Of a stretch of DNA of 64,000 nucleotides, positions 38,916-51,265 are shown one piece after another. The notes under the pieces are model-generated. The model searched no databases. It was not told the DNA's origin and saw nothing but the letters and a program-made list of their open reading frames with translations. The first letter of the stretch is position 1. The number at the start of each line of letters is the position of its first letter. Source of the DNA: Quillaja saponaria (taxonomy: Eukaryota; Streptophyta; Magnoliopsida; Fabales; Quillajaceae); NCBI GenBank assembly GCA_029379385.1, contig CM055605.1, positions 6,111,001 to 6,175,000 of the forward strand, read 5' to 3'. The translations under genes and the position numbers were made by a program.

Positions 38916-41900
38916 GTTAGTTATATACACAAGAAATATTAAATTAAACAAAATGGTAAGTCCTTTTTTATTTAGAGAAGATGGCTATGTGGTTTCTATA
39001 TTCACATCTAGCTGTTTTAGCATGAGTCTCGGTTTTTCTTTAAAACAAAAAAAAAACAAAAAAAAAAAAAAACAAAGAAATAAAGAGAAGAATCAATTAA
39101 TTTTCATATATATATGTGTGTATTAGGATGAATTATATAAAGTTTAGATGATATGAGCATATGTATATATATATGTGTGTTTATATAGTGCAAGCTTTAC
39201 AAGACATAGCTAAGACCCTTGGGAAGAAGGACTGGAACTTCAGCATTGATCCATGCAGTAAACAACCTCCTTGGTTTTTCTCTAATGCTTCAAGAGGACA
39301 TGAGAATGCTGTCACATGTAATTGCACTTTTGCCAATTCTACTGTATGCCATGTTGTTAGCATGTAAGTCTCTCCCTCCCTCCTTCCCTCTCTCTAGATT
39401 TATGGGTCATAAGAAAGACCCAGGCCAATATGAAAAATCACAAAAGAAAAGTTTTTGATTAATGAAAAAAAAAAAAAAAATTTCTCATTTAAAATTTGAA
39501 GTGAACTAGCTTTTTTAATTTTGTTATTGTACTTTGATGAAATGAACCTATGATCTAATTATCATAGGTAGTTTTTTTCCTCTAAATAAATTTTCTTTTA
39601 AAAGACATAATATAATTCCGCTATTAATTAGGTTAATATTGACTAAAAATAGTCAAAGTCAATACTTTACAAAGTATAATTTTTTTCAAATAAATAAATT
39701 ATATAACTATTTTTTTTTTATTCTTAGCTTATAAGGTGCACAATGAGAGATAACTCTCTATGATTATTATAAATCTCTCATCACATATGAATGTTAAATT
39801 GAACCTCAGATTCTCGATATAAAACACTAAAATTTTACCAACTCAATTATCAGCCACCTTCACCTTCAATTACTAGTGCTATTCAGTTGACCCAAGCCCA
39901 ATTTGGTTTGGGCCTGAAACGTGTCCATTCTCTAATTTCTAGCTTCAAATCGAACTCCATTTTTCTTTTTACTCTTCTGTCTAATTTTCCTGGTTTTGTA
40001 CAATACCATAACAGATTACTCAAAGCAGAGTCTTCCCGGCACTGTTCCACCGGAGTTGGTCAGGTTGCCTTACCTCCAAGTAATGTAAGTACTTCCTTTC
40101 CTTCTTGCACATGCACCCACTTCCTTTCTCTTATTCTATCACTCATTTCTTTGATTTCCTCTCTCTGATAGAGACCTCACCCGCAACTACCTTAACGGTA
40201 CAATCCCTCCTGAATGGGGCTCCATGAAACTTGTCAGCATGTACTCTCTATATTATGGTTTTTGAATGCTTCTGGACATTGTTCTTTCACTTTTTATGGA
40301 TATTAACAAACGGGTGTTATTGTAGTCTCATTGCTTCATGGAATTCGATTCTAACATGTGGTTGTTATGCTAGTTCACTTCTTGGGAACCGAGTATCAGG
40401 GTCAATCCCCAAAGAGCTAGCAAATATTACCACCCTCAAGAGTTTGTGAGTTTCAGATTACCCATTTTTTTCTTTTTGTTCCTGGAATTTCATTTTCTAA
40501 AGATCCCTTTTTAATGCGTAGGTCTATCGAGTACAATCAGTTTTCTGGAAATCTTCCACCAAAGCTTGGGAATCTTCCCCAGATTGAAAGAATGTAAGCC
40601 CTTTATTATGTTTAGTTTGTACTTCGGACTTTGTCTTACAGCAGATAGGAGTATAATTCTGTGAGGCTTTTGTTTTGTTTTTCTAATTATATCTTCTGTA
40701 AAATGATTTTGAATCGTAGTTATCTTGGCTGAATAGTTAGTTTTTTTTTCTTTTTATTAATGTAGGCTTATGTCCTCAAACAATTTTACTGGGGAGATAC
40801 CTGCAACATTTGCCAAGCTTACTACATTAAAGGACTTGTAAGCTTATATACTTCCTTCTAACTTTTTTTTTAAGGTTATTGGTCTCTCAAATCCATAGTA
40901 ACTTTCCTTCCCCTTTGTCTGCAATGCAGTCGAATAGCTGACAATCGCTTCTCTGGATCAATACCTGACTTTATCCAGAACTGGACGAATCTTGAAAAAC
41001 TGTGATACCTTTATTATTTTTGATCGTTCAATTGTGTATCATGCATCATCTCTTATTCCAATCAAAAATTTGTATCAGAGTAATCCAAGCAAGTGGTTTG
41101 AGTGGGCCAATTCCTACTGGAATTTCTTTTTTGGCAAAAGTAAATGACTTGTAAGTGTGGTGTTCTAATTCTTAGCTACCATTTCAAATGATATTTCTCT
41201 TTTGTTGTCTTTTGTCAACTTTAAAATATGATATTCAGGAGAATCAGTGACTTGAATGGAACTGATATGACTTTTCCACTGATCAATAGTATGACAAAGT
41301 TGAAGACACTGTGAGTTATATTTTTCTTTGTATCTTCTTAGCCAAGTCAGTTAATGCTTGTAATTATTATTAAGGATTCAGACATGTTATTATTGAGTTA
41401 ATGCCTTATTAGGAAACAATTCTAAGGAAACGATGCAGTCAAACTTTTTTCCCATGCAAACAGCAAACCTATGTACTATTTGATTGTGTCTCAGGATATT
41501 GAGGAGTTGCAATATAATTGGACCCCTTCCTGAATATCTTGGAAAATTAACAAATCTGTCAACCTTGTAAGTGCTAATATTTCGTTTCCAACTTTATTGT
41601 TGCTGTTGCCGGTAAGTCTAACATTTCCTTTTTAAATTGTTTCTAACTGATATATTAGAATCTTTTGAGGATAAAATTTTACATTGCATACGCACTAGTT
41701 TATTTTGATGGATGTAACTTTCTATTAGGCTACATGAGCAGAACTAACTGCAGGAACTTGCAAACTATATATATTTGTTCATGCATGTCTGTTAACTTGT
41801 TTATATTCCAATAAAAAATATAAAGTGTTTGTAGTCTCAAAGCCAGAACATCTGTATGTTTTTACAGACAGGGGAAGTCTATATTGCACTTTTTCAGCCC

Positions 41901-43826
41901 TCATTCCTCGGAAAGGCATCTTAAAAATGTGGATAAATAAAGAAATGATGTTTTCATTACAAGTATGTTGGAATATTTGTGTTGAATTGAAGGACTAAAA
42001 TTCTTAGTCAAGATGATGACCAGAAGCCACTTGAGGTGGAAGTTCAGATTCATTAATTGGGAGATAACTCATTCCACTTGATTTTGAAAGAGCTTAATAG
42101 CTTATTATTGTTATCAAAATTGAATAAGAATATAAGGAGACGTTGAGGCTTCAGAATGTATTCATGGGGACCTCTATGTTGATATATTCTTCTTTTGAGT
42201 TCCACCCCTATTTGGCCTAAGGAAAGAAATAACTTGAGAACTTTCATCATCGGCAATTTGATTTTTTCTTTTCTATCGTCTTTTGACACAAAGTTTCTGC
42301 ATGCTTTCTTGTTGAAACAATATTTTATGAAAAAGCTTTTCTTTTTCTTTTTCCTTGTTATATCTTCTCTATTAAGCATTTATTTCCAAAATCATTAGGA
42401 ACATAAATTCTTTTGCAGAGACATGAGCTTCAACAAACTTAGTGGAGGAATTCCAAGCAACTTTAGAAGCCTAAGAAAAGTGGAATACCAGTAAGCAATT
42501 ATATTTATTTTTGTTAATTTCTATCTGGTGGCTCCCCTACATTTCTAACTTTCTATTAGGCTATGTTAAGCATTCTACCTCCCAATCTGTTGTTAAGGTT
42601 AGTCACTAACTTGGCCATATATATTGCATTTTACTCGGCTGAAAGTTTGTTTGGATTGGGATGGCTATGCTGAATCTAACAAAATATTTGAAGGGAGAAC
42701 TTAACCAGCTAACCTGTAGAATATATTGCCAAATTAGTATTGCTTAAGGAAGACCAAACAATGCTTTTTTTTTTTAATAGGAAAGAAAATATTATTGAGA
42801 AGGAGAGAAGTGCTTGTTACTTTTACAGGATCACAATGGAATGGGAGTATGTCACGTTAATGTTAAGATGCCTCCTGTTGGCTATCCACACACAGAGCGT
42901 TGGATCTGCTAAGTTTTTTCTCTACTGGTTTCATTCATTTAAATTCAAAGTGCACACCCATTAGGGAATTCATTACACATCGTTTTACTTAAATTTTGGT
43001 GTTCCTCTGTATGGATCTTGTATTTACTTCTAAGAGTACAATATACAAAACATTAGAAAGAATAAAAGCATTTTATGAAATTATAATTAATTCTAACCTA
43101 AATTATCTCAGTGAGGGAATGGACAATTGTTATTTTTCGCTCCACTTGGTTTGATAAAAGGATTCTTGGGAATCCAAATATCTAGAACTGAAGTTGCAGA
43201 AAATTCAAAAATTGAAAAGAAGAAAAGGTAGGATTGAGAATTACTTAATATACCACCATTTTCATTGGAATTTTATAGATCTATTGATCAATGTAATGAG
43301 AATTTGTACCATACAAGGAAAGCATTCATGATGAGTGTTTGATTTAATAATGTTGTATATATCCAGATATTTCACGGGAAACCTGCTTACTGGAACACTG
43401 CATGATTGGTTATAGCAAAATATTGGCCAATTGTGAGCTCTTCTCTTTCAAAGATGCTTAATATAATTTGTTTTATGTGTTACTCTAATATTTAATTCCT
43501 TCCCAACATGATTATACATATATACTTGTGTTATGTGCCCCTTATTTTTCTTTTTTGGTGCTCTATGTGCCTTTTTCTTTATCTGGAAATATGCTCAATA
43601 AGAGCCCCTTCGGTTGGGGAATATCTTTCTTATGGTACTAGTACTGTATACCTGTTAAAGCTCCTCCAGTCTTGAGATTCGTCAGATTTGGGTTGTATCT
43701 GGGCTGTATGAAGCAGCATCAAGAAGAGGTTGACAATAATATCTTAAACATTGGTAGATTTTGAATCCATTTATGGGGCTTGTTTGTGATTCTCAACTAA
43801 GATGCATCTTTGGAGGTTTTGGAGAT

Positions 43827-44623
43827 TGTTAGAGTATATTTAGTATTAAGTTATGTTGGGTGTTAAGTCCCACATTGTTTAGATAAGTAGGTCTTATGTA
43901 TGTTCTTGGTGTAGTCTTAGAATCATCCAAGCTACTACTCTTTTCTTCCTCTTTATATATTTAACATGGTATTAGAGCGGGTATGATCTAAACCAAGATT
44001 AATCTTGGGGTTGTTGCCTCTCCACTTTGGCGGCAGCCCTGAACAGTTTTAAAGTTTTCGATGTTGTTTGGAGTTTAGAGTTTTGAAGTTTTTTGCTGAA
44101 GTTTATCTTTATATCTATGTTTGTTGGTTGTTTTGTCATTCAACACAACCCCCATTTTTCAAGATTGAAGAGTTTTCAACATTTTGTGCTCATTATCACC
44201 AATTTCGGAGTTGCCTAAGTTGTTTTCCGACTAGATAAGTTCTCGGAGGAAATTGTTGCTAATTGGCATTTTATGTTGGCTGTGAACCAATGATTCTTTT
44301 TATGTACATGTTGTTTGTGTCGTTCTCGTTCTTTTAGGCACGGAGTAAGTCGAGTGAAGTTTAATGTAATTTTTTGTTAGATTATTTTACGTGAGGGGAA
44401 TGTTGAGAGTTTTTAATACTTGGATTGTAATCGTACAAGCTATAGCATTGCTTGAGAATGAGTGTTAAGAGTATATTTAGAATTAAGTTATGTTGGGTGT
44501 TAAGTCCCACATTATTTAGATAAGTAGGTCTTATGTACGTTCTCTACTATAAATATAAGGTCTTGGTGTAGTCTTAGATTCATCCAAGCTAATACTCTTT
44601 TCTTCCTCTTTGTATATTTAATA
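43827..44623 (+). mobile_element. Miniature LTR retrotransposon (TRIM-like), intron 13 of copy 4
   Basis: The 5' LTR is 43827-43966 (140 nt) and the 3' LTR 44463-44623 (161 nt). Both start TGTTA and share 'taagtcccacatt' and 'catccaagct'. The target duplication GAGAT is at 43822-43826 and 44624-44628. Directly after the 5' LTR, 'tggtattagagcgggta' resembles the initiator tRNA-Met primer site. 'gtgagggga' near 44391 may be the polypurine tract, although it lies ~65 nt before the 3' LTR as drawn. The 3' LTR keeps 'ctactataaatataagg', a TATA-like stretch lost from the 5' LTR. There are no gag or pol frames, so it is non-autonomous. Confidence 0.8.
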
Positions 44624-46707
44624 GAGATCACTTGCATTGTTTATATAATTTCATAATTCACCTGCTAAAATGATACAGACTTCTAATTCAACTCTTCTAT
44701 AGTTTGGTGGACATTTGCATATGAGAAGCTTTACTGGACCATATTTAATCTCACAAGGATGTTAATTCTGAAGGATAATATTCGCTATGATTAGAAATTG
44801 GGAGCATTACTCCTAGTACTTGTTAAGAAAATAAGTTTGCTCATGGAGTTTGGTTGAGATTTTATCTGTGGAAACTACGGTAAACAAAAAAGAAAGGAAA
44901 ACAAAACAGATTTGCTTGGAAGATGGAATCAATCTTATACTAGTTCTGATCAGGACCTATCCAAAAATAATTAAATTTCAGAGTAAGGTAAGAGAATGCT
45001 TGCTGTTGTGCATGATCCACATTCCACGCTAACAAGCCCAATGGACTTGCACGTGCGTGGACGTGTAAGAGATCATAACTATTCATGGGGTCTCATCTTA
45101 AGCTTTTAGGTTGAATAGTTCTTTGACATTGTCATATAACGAATAACTATGCTTTTTATAAAATCATCCTGGTCATTTGGGAAATTTTTAAGACTGGCTC
45201 ACTTTGTGCGTCTTGTTTATAGGGATCTTTCATACAACAACTTTAGCATTGGAGCACAATATTGTCAATTGCAGAGTGTGTAAGAGTGCTTCAAATTATA
45301 TTAATGTTTTTTTTCCATTTTCAGAGGCTAGATGAACTCTTAACTTTGTGTTATATGTATAGGAATTTATTTGCTAACTCTTTGAAGGCTAATAACTCGT
45401 AAGTTTATAGTTATTCTTTCATAATTTGTTTCATAGTTTTTTATACTTTGCATTTGAGTTACAATGCTGTTGGTAATTGATACTGACTTTTTCTGCAACC
45501 TCCATTATCCTCTCAGTGGAATAGTTTCATGTTCGAGGAGCATCGTCCACTGTCCTAAAAGTAAGTACAGTATGTCGTGTATGTTTTATCTAACCATATC
45601 TTTGGCTCTTCAAACTTTTCCTAACAAGTTTCAAAAGTTTAATATGGAACTGAAGGATTGGAATATTAGATTTTCAAAGAAAAAAAGAAAAGAAAACTTT
45701 TTGGAAGATAATTGCCATATTGTTGCTGTATAGTCGTATTAGCCACTTAGGCATTTCACAACAGTGAGGGACCTGTCCCTCCAGCCTTCCTCTTCTTATT
45801 TCATTGATGTTTCTTTTCCTTTTTTCTCTTTTTCAATATTGTATGATACAATACGATTTTGTTAATAACTTAATATCATCCAAAAAAGTCACCTAATCAG
45901 ATCCTATAGGGTAAAGAATGTTACTCTTAACTTGGATGTTATTATTCAGGTTTTTTTTTTTTTTTTTTCTCTTTATACCTGTCCTAATTTTGAGTCATAC
46001 CTAGGATTCAGTTATCCTGTATAATTCTGAAGTTTTTAAGTTATGTCAACTTGTGCTTTGAGGACTCATCATTATCTATTTTCTTTTTCTTGTCATTTTT
46101 CCTCTCCATTGCGTGATTCACCAAAGCTTTCACCATAAGAATCATGTATCTACTTCAAGTTTTGACAGTAGAATAAAGATAACAATAGTTTATTTAGTAA
46201 AGTATGTCGGACGAGTTCACTTTACTCAATATTTGCATGCCACCCATCATACAGAAATGAGAATTTTCCTTTTTGCTTGACTTGTGGAACTCAAGTTACT
46301 TTCTTCCCCCACTATTCCTTTTTGTTGCATTTCTCGCAGATTGGTACTCTGTTCATATAAATTGCGGTGGCAAAGAAGTAACTGTTAATGGAAGTAAAAC
46401 ATATGACAGAGATACAGATCTGGCTGAACCAGCAAAGTTTTTCCAAAGCAGTCCAAACTGGGCATTTAGCAACACTGGTAACTTCATGGATGATGAGAGC
46501 CCATCAGACTTATACACCTGGTCAAATTTATCTAGACTCTCTATAACCAATTCCGAACTCTACATGAATGCACGCATTTCTCCCATTTCTCTGACTTATT
46601 ATGGGTTTTGCCTGGGAAATGGAAACTACACGGTGAACCTCCATTTTGCAGAGATAATGTTCACTGATGATAAAACATATAGTAGCCTGGGAAGGCGTGT
46701 TTTTGAT

Positions 46708-46763
46708 ATCTATATCCAGGTATTCTTTTTTCTTTTTTTCTAAGAATCTATATCCAGGTATTC
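46708..46763 (+). repeat. Duplicated splice-donor segment, end of exon 17 of copy 4
   Basis: 'atctatatccaggtattc' occurs twice, spanning the true exon 17 donor (after 46719) and a second potential donor (after 46757), separated by a T-rich stretch. Using the second site would add 38 nt, shift the frame and enter a TAA. No other copy has the second site. Confidence 0.75.
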
Positions 46764-46809
46764 AGTCACATAACTTTTTCAGCTTTTGTCTACTAGAGGT
46801 TTTGTTATC

Positions 46810-47027
46810 TGTTGGAGCCTCACTATAAAAACCAATCAATTGGTGTTAGGAGAAGTGGGCAATAAAGTTATAAGTGATATTAAGCCCCTTGATGTCACCA
46901 ATGTGGGAGTTACCACTTTGACATTCCCCTCGTCGGTGTTTGCCTGCGCAATAGAGCACATCCGATCCCCATTTTGAGCATCGGGGTTGATGTGTTGGCT
47001 TTCAAGTTTTTGAGCACCACATTGACA
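46810..47027 (+). mobile_element. Solo-LTR-like insertion, intron 17 of copy 4
   Basis: About 218 nt begin TGTTGGAGCC and end TTGACA, interrupting 'aggttttg...atccaatatatagag', which is continuous in copies 1, 2, 3 and 5. A TATA-like 'actataaaaacc' sits near the left end. Flanks 'gttatc' and 'gtatcc' could be a decayed target duplication. The TG...CA ends and length fit a solo LTR; no internal region or second LTR is seen. Confidence 0.5.
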
Positions 47028-48835
47028 GTATCCAATATATAGAGCATATCTTATAATATTCATATAATGTGATTGATTCTATCGTCTAAAATTAATGTCC
47101 ACAGTCCATCTAAATAAATGCTACTATATTGTTGACTCATGTCTGGACTGAATTTTTGACTTTTTTCAGTATCATGAAACTTTAAGTGATTGGATTGAGA
47201 TATTACAGGGACGTCTGGTGCTGAAGGATTTTAATATTGCATATGCAGCTGGAGGGGTTGGAAAAGCAGTCGTGAAAAGATTCACTGCGGTTGTGACCAG
47301 TAATACCTTGGAGATTTGTTTGTATTGGGCTGGAAAAGGGATGACGGGTATCCCAGATAGAGGTGTTTATGGTCCTCTAATATCAGCCATTTCTGTAGAT
47401 CCTGGTGTGTTATATATTCCTTTATCTGTTGTTATTCTTCTGTCAATCACTTCATTGGTGTAATCCAACTCGTCAATCTCATTATGCTAGCAGACTTTAT
47501 ACCCCCATCAGAAGGTGGAAAAAGTATATCTACAAGTGCTGTGGTTGCAATTGTGGCCGCAGGAGCAGTTTCTGTCATCCTTCTTATGGTTATACTTTGG
47601 TGGAGAGGCTGTCTGGGAAGGAAAAGTGCATTGGAAAGAGGTACTTGAAAAACAATTACTACTGCTGTCATGGTTGACTTTTTTTGGGCGGTTGGGGGTA
47701 AAAAGTATGCAAACTAAATTGTTTCGAAGGTCTACATAACGTGATTCTTCTCAATGTACGATATATCTCATTTTATTTTGCTTCTCTGGCAGAGCTAAAA
47801 GGGTTAGACCTGCAAACTGGTTCATTTACTTTACAGCAAATTAAAGCAGCCATAAATAACTTTGATGTTGCCAATAAAATTGGAGAAGGAGGATTTGGTC
47901 CTGTATACAAGGTACTATTAACAGCAAATATTTTTTTTTTTCATTTTACTGTAATTGTTAAGTTGTTTGTAACTGTCTGTTGCCAAAAGTCTTTTATTTA
48001 TGATCTAAAAACACAGAATATTACTTTATGTAATGCAGGGATTTTTTTCTGATGGCACCATAATAGCAGTTAAGCAACTTTCTGCCAAATCAAAACAAGG
48101 AAATCGTGAGTTTATAAATGAGATAGGCATGATTTCAGCTCTGCAACACCCTCATCTTGTTAAGCTTTACGGATGTTGTGCTGAGGGAGATCAGTTGTTA
48201 CTTGTATATGAGTACATGCAAAATAACAGCCTTGCTCGTGTTTTATTTGGTAAGTCTTTAGCTTTTATGATCAGTTAAGGTTGGCTCTTCTTTTTTCTTG
48301 TACAGTCTTTCACTCACTATATATCTGTATGGTACTATATTTTTTTTTAATTTTTCTTGGAAAAATTAAGGCCCAGAAGAAAGCCAATTGAAACTGGACT
48401 GGCCAACAAGGCACAAGATCTGTGTCGGTATAGCAAGAGGTTTGGCTTATCTCCATGAATAATCTAGATTGAAGATTGTTCAGAGGGACATAAAGGCAAC
48501 TAATGTATTGCTTGATGAAGATCTAAACCCTAAGATATCTGATTTTGGTTTGGCCAAGCTTGATGAAGAGGACAACACCCACATAAGCACCCGAATTGCT
48601 GGGACTTAGTGAGTTACTTTATTTCAATTTCTTTCTTTTTGATTATATTAATCTAATTTTTGTGTGTACATTGAATGTGATGGATTACCTATTGTTTCAA
48701 ATCATAATCTGTTAATAGATCAGGCGAAGAAGACATCAATCTTAACATTATAGTAATTCGCCTATGGCTTCATAGTTATGTGCAACAAAATTATAAACAA
48801 AAGCAGTACTGTCAATTGCCCTATTCATCTTCCAC

Positions 48836-48995
48836 ACTTGTTGTAATACAACTCAACTCAACTCAACTCAACTAAGCCTTAAAATCCCAAACTAGTTGGG
48901 GTCAGCTATATGAATCCTTTTCCTCCATTCGCATCGATCCAAGACAAGATTTTTATTAATTCCTAGCACAGCCATATCATACTTGTTGTAATACA
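48836..48995 (-). mobile_element. RTE-type LINE 3' end (or RTE-tailed SINE), intron 22 of copy 4
   Basis: The 130-nt body (48851-48980) is flanked by a perfect 15-bp duplication, 'acttgttgtaataca', at 48836-48850 and 48981-48995. Read on the minus strand it ends '...ctgaccccaactagtttggg', 'attttaaggcttag', then repeated (TTGAG). This matches the 3' end and short-repeat tail of plant RTE-clade elements. It is a 5'-truncated or short non-autonomous insertion, absent from the other four copies. Confidence 0.7.
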
Positions 48996-51175
48996 TGAAT
49001 ATAAAATTATGCAGTGGATATATGGCACCGGAATATGCAATGCATGGTTACTTAACTGACAAAGCAGATGTCTACAGTTTTGGAATTGTTGCCTTGGAAA
49101 TTGTTAGTGGGAGGAGCAACACCACTCACCGATCGAAGGAAGAAAGCTTCTATCTTCTTGATTGGGTAATTAATATTCTCACCCTCTCTCATATCTATCT
49201 GGGCTGTGCTTCTTGTTGGTTAAACTAGATTGCAGAAGTATCCTATCAAATTTCCATCGTGTGCTATGTTTGGGGAGCAGTAGTGTGCACATACTCTTTT
49301 TTCCCCTGTAAACATTAACTATCAGACATCATTTTCCTTTCTTTATTATATCTATGCTGCCTATGCATGTACAACATTGTCTTACCATGGGAAGAGAAGC
49401 ATATTGGTATCAACAATATCTTGCATAATTATGCTGAAAAAAGTAGTTCTATACTAAATTTCCTATATGTAACTAAACTTTCGTCACTTAGATTTAATTT
49501 GTCGCATGTTTCAATTAAAAATCGCAGCCTAATCTAATGGACCTGTGACTACTTTTTTTCTAGGCACGTCTTCTGAAAGAGAAAGGAAGTTTATTGGAGC
49601 TGGTTGATCCAAGGTTGGGTTCAGATTTCAATAAAGAGCAGGTAATGGTAATGATCAATGTGGCTCTCCTATGCGCTAATGTCACTCCGGCTGTTCGGCC
49701 AACGATGTCTTCAGTGGTAAGCATGCTTGAAGGCAACTCCATCGTTGAGGATGTAGTTTTGGATACAAGCGAGCTGATGGATGAGAGGAAATTGGAAGTG
49801 ATGCGAAAGTATTACCTACAGAAAGAAGAAAATGATGAAGACGAGAGTGAGACTCAAAAATTGACAAGGAACGGGCCATGGACTGCTTCATCATCTGCTG
49901 TGGATCTCTATCCAATCAACTTGGATTCTGATTATTGAGAGAAAAGAGTTTAGAGAATTGTCAATATCTTCCCAAAATCTGATGTACTGATAAAATTCTT
50001 AAGGATGCCATTGCAACATAAAAAGGAATAACCTCAAGTGTTTGTTTAGCATGGCTTTTAAAACCGTGGAACCAAGCAAGTGTAGATACCTAGTTTGGGT
50101 GACAATGTTTCTTTACATGTATAATAGTAATTTGAAAGTTATTTCCAAATGTTTCTAACTCTATGTGGACAAACAGGACACTGTAATTTGTTCTTCAATA
50201 TGTATGAATATGATGATGCAATTAATATATAGTTTGAGTGGGTTGAGTTGAATGTGTTATCCATTACATTAAAAGACTAAATAAGTGAAAATGGACAAAT
50301 ATATTTATCGTATACAAATCTCTCTCCTTACAAGTTGTGAAACAAAGAGGGGAAGAAAGTGCATTGTCATACTTGGTGTGATTGGAGGAGTTCAAGTTTC
50401 CAGCTTCACTTTTGTGTGTATCCATAGCTTGATTTATTTTTTCTTTTTTGGTGACTTTTTATATAGAGGGAAACTTGACAATTAAAAAAGAAAAAGGAAA
50501 ATAAAAAGCTTACACTTAAACCACTTAAGATTAAGAAAGGTTCTAATTACGTCTATTTCTTTATACATTACTTGTAATAATTAATTTCAAGGATTAAGTA
50601 ATTTCTTGTAGTACTAAACTACATACCAAAAGGAATTACCTAATTGGCATTGCTATTACTTAATGAAATTTTTTAGCAAGTGTCTTAAAAGCAATTATTA
50701 AGCTGCAATACATATAGTTTTTAAAAATTAAAACTTTCTAAAAATAACAATTTATATTTTAAATAACACTAAAATCGTGATCATTTGTCCTAATAAATAT
50801 TTTAAACTCTATTTATAGAATTTTTACAAGCGCCCTTAAAATACTCGTTAAAAAAATATTTAGGGCTAGTTTGGTAAACATGAATGATTTTTGCGGAATT
50901 GGAATTAGAAAGGGAATGGGAATGGAATGCAAATGAAATAGAATGAACATTTTATACTATTGTTTAGTAGCGCCAGTAAGAAATAATCATTTTATTCTAT
51001 TTATTAATTTTTTATGCAATTTTTAGATATGAAATAATATCAAAGTTATGTTAAAATGACAAAGATATCCCTCTATATTATTTATGAATTTTTAAGTTTT
51101 ATTATTAATTTCGATGATATATACATTAATTAATACTTAATGTGACTGAAACTTTTACCTAAACAATTGATTATG

Positions 51176-51265
51176 AAGTCGAGTGGGGTTGTCACCAGCT
51201 GTGGAATGACAAAGTACAAATTCCACGTTGGACTTTTCAGTGGTAATAATAATAAATAGTATCTG
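51176..51265 (+). promoter_or_regulatory. Conserved upstream block, distal occurrence before copy 5
   Basis: Contains 'gtcaccagctgtggaatgac' and 'ccacgttggacttttcag', followed by 'aataataataaatagtatctg'. This matches 25414-25500 closely. It lies 3.3 kb upstream of the copy 5 ATG. Confidence 0.4.

Larger units (their letters stand above)
38713..49938 (+). pseudogene. LRR-VIII-2 receptor-like kinase, copy 4 (kinase-truncated, probable pseudogene)
   Basis: Exons: 38713-38818, 39189-39363, 40015-40084, 40172-40240, 40374-40445, 40522-40593, 40766-40837, 40930-41001, 41079-41150, 41239-41310, 41495-41566, 42419-42490, 43367-43432, 45223-45279, 45363-45398, 45517-45560, 46340-46719, 47209-47404, 47494-47640, 47793-47911, 48039-48249, 48371-48608, 49015-49165, 49564-49938. 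Lesions shared with copy 2: exon 3 is 70 nt (2-nt deletion) and TAG at 43413-43415 in exon 13. Private lesions: TAA at 48460-48462 just before the catalytic loop, HRD changed to QRD, and a TGA that removes the last four residues. Malectin exons, transmembrane exon, Gly loop and AVK Lys remain open. If an acceptor at 40031 and a cryptic donor at 43409 were used, the frame would be continuous for 767 codons: a malectin receptor without a catalytic loop. Otherwise it is a pseudogene. This is the only copy with B-type malectin and kinase exons. Confidence 0.8.

Noticed and set aside
50867..51000. Complete MITE starting 'agggctagtttggtaaac'
   Set aside because: One end looks like a terminal inverted repeat, but I found no matching inverted end nearby.
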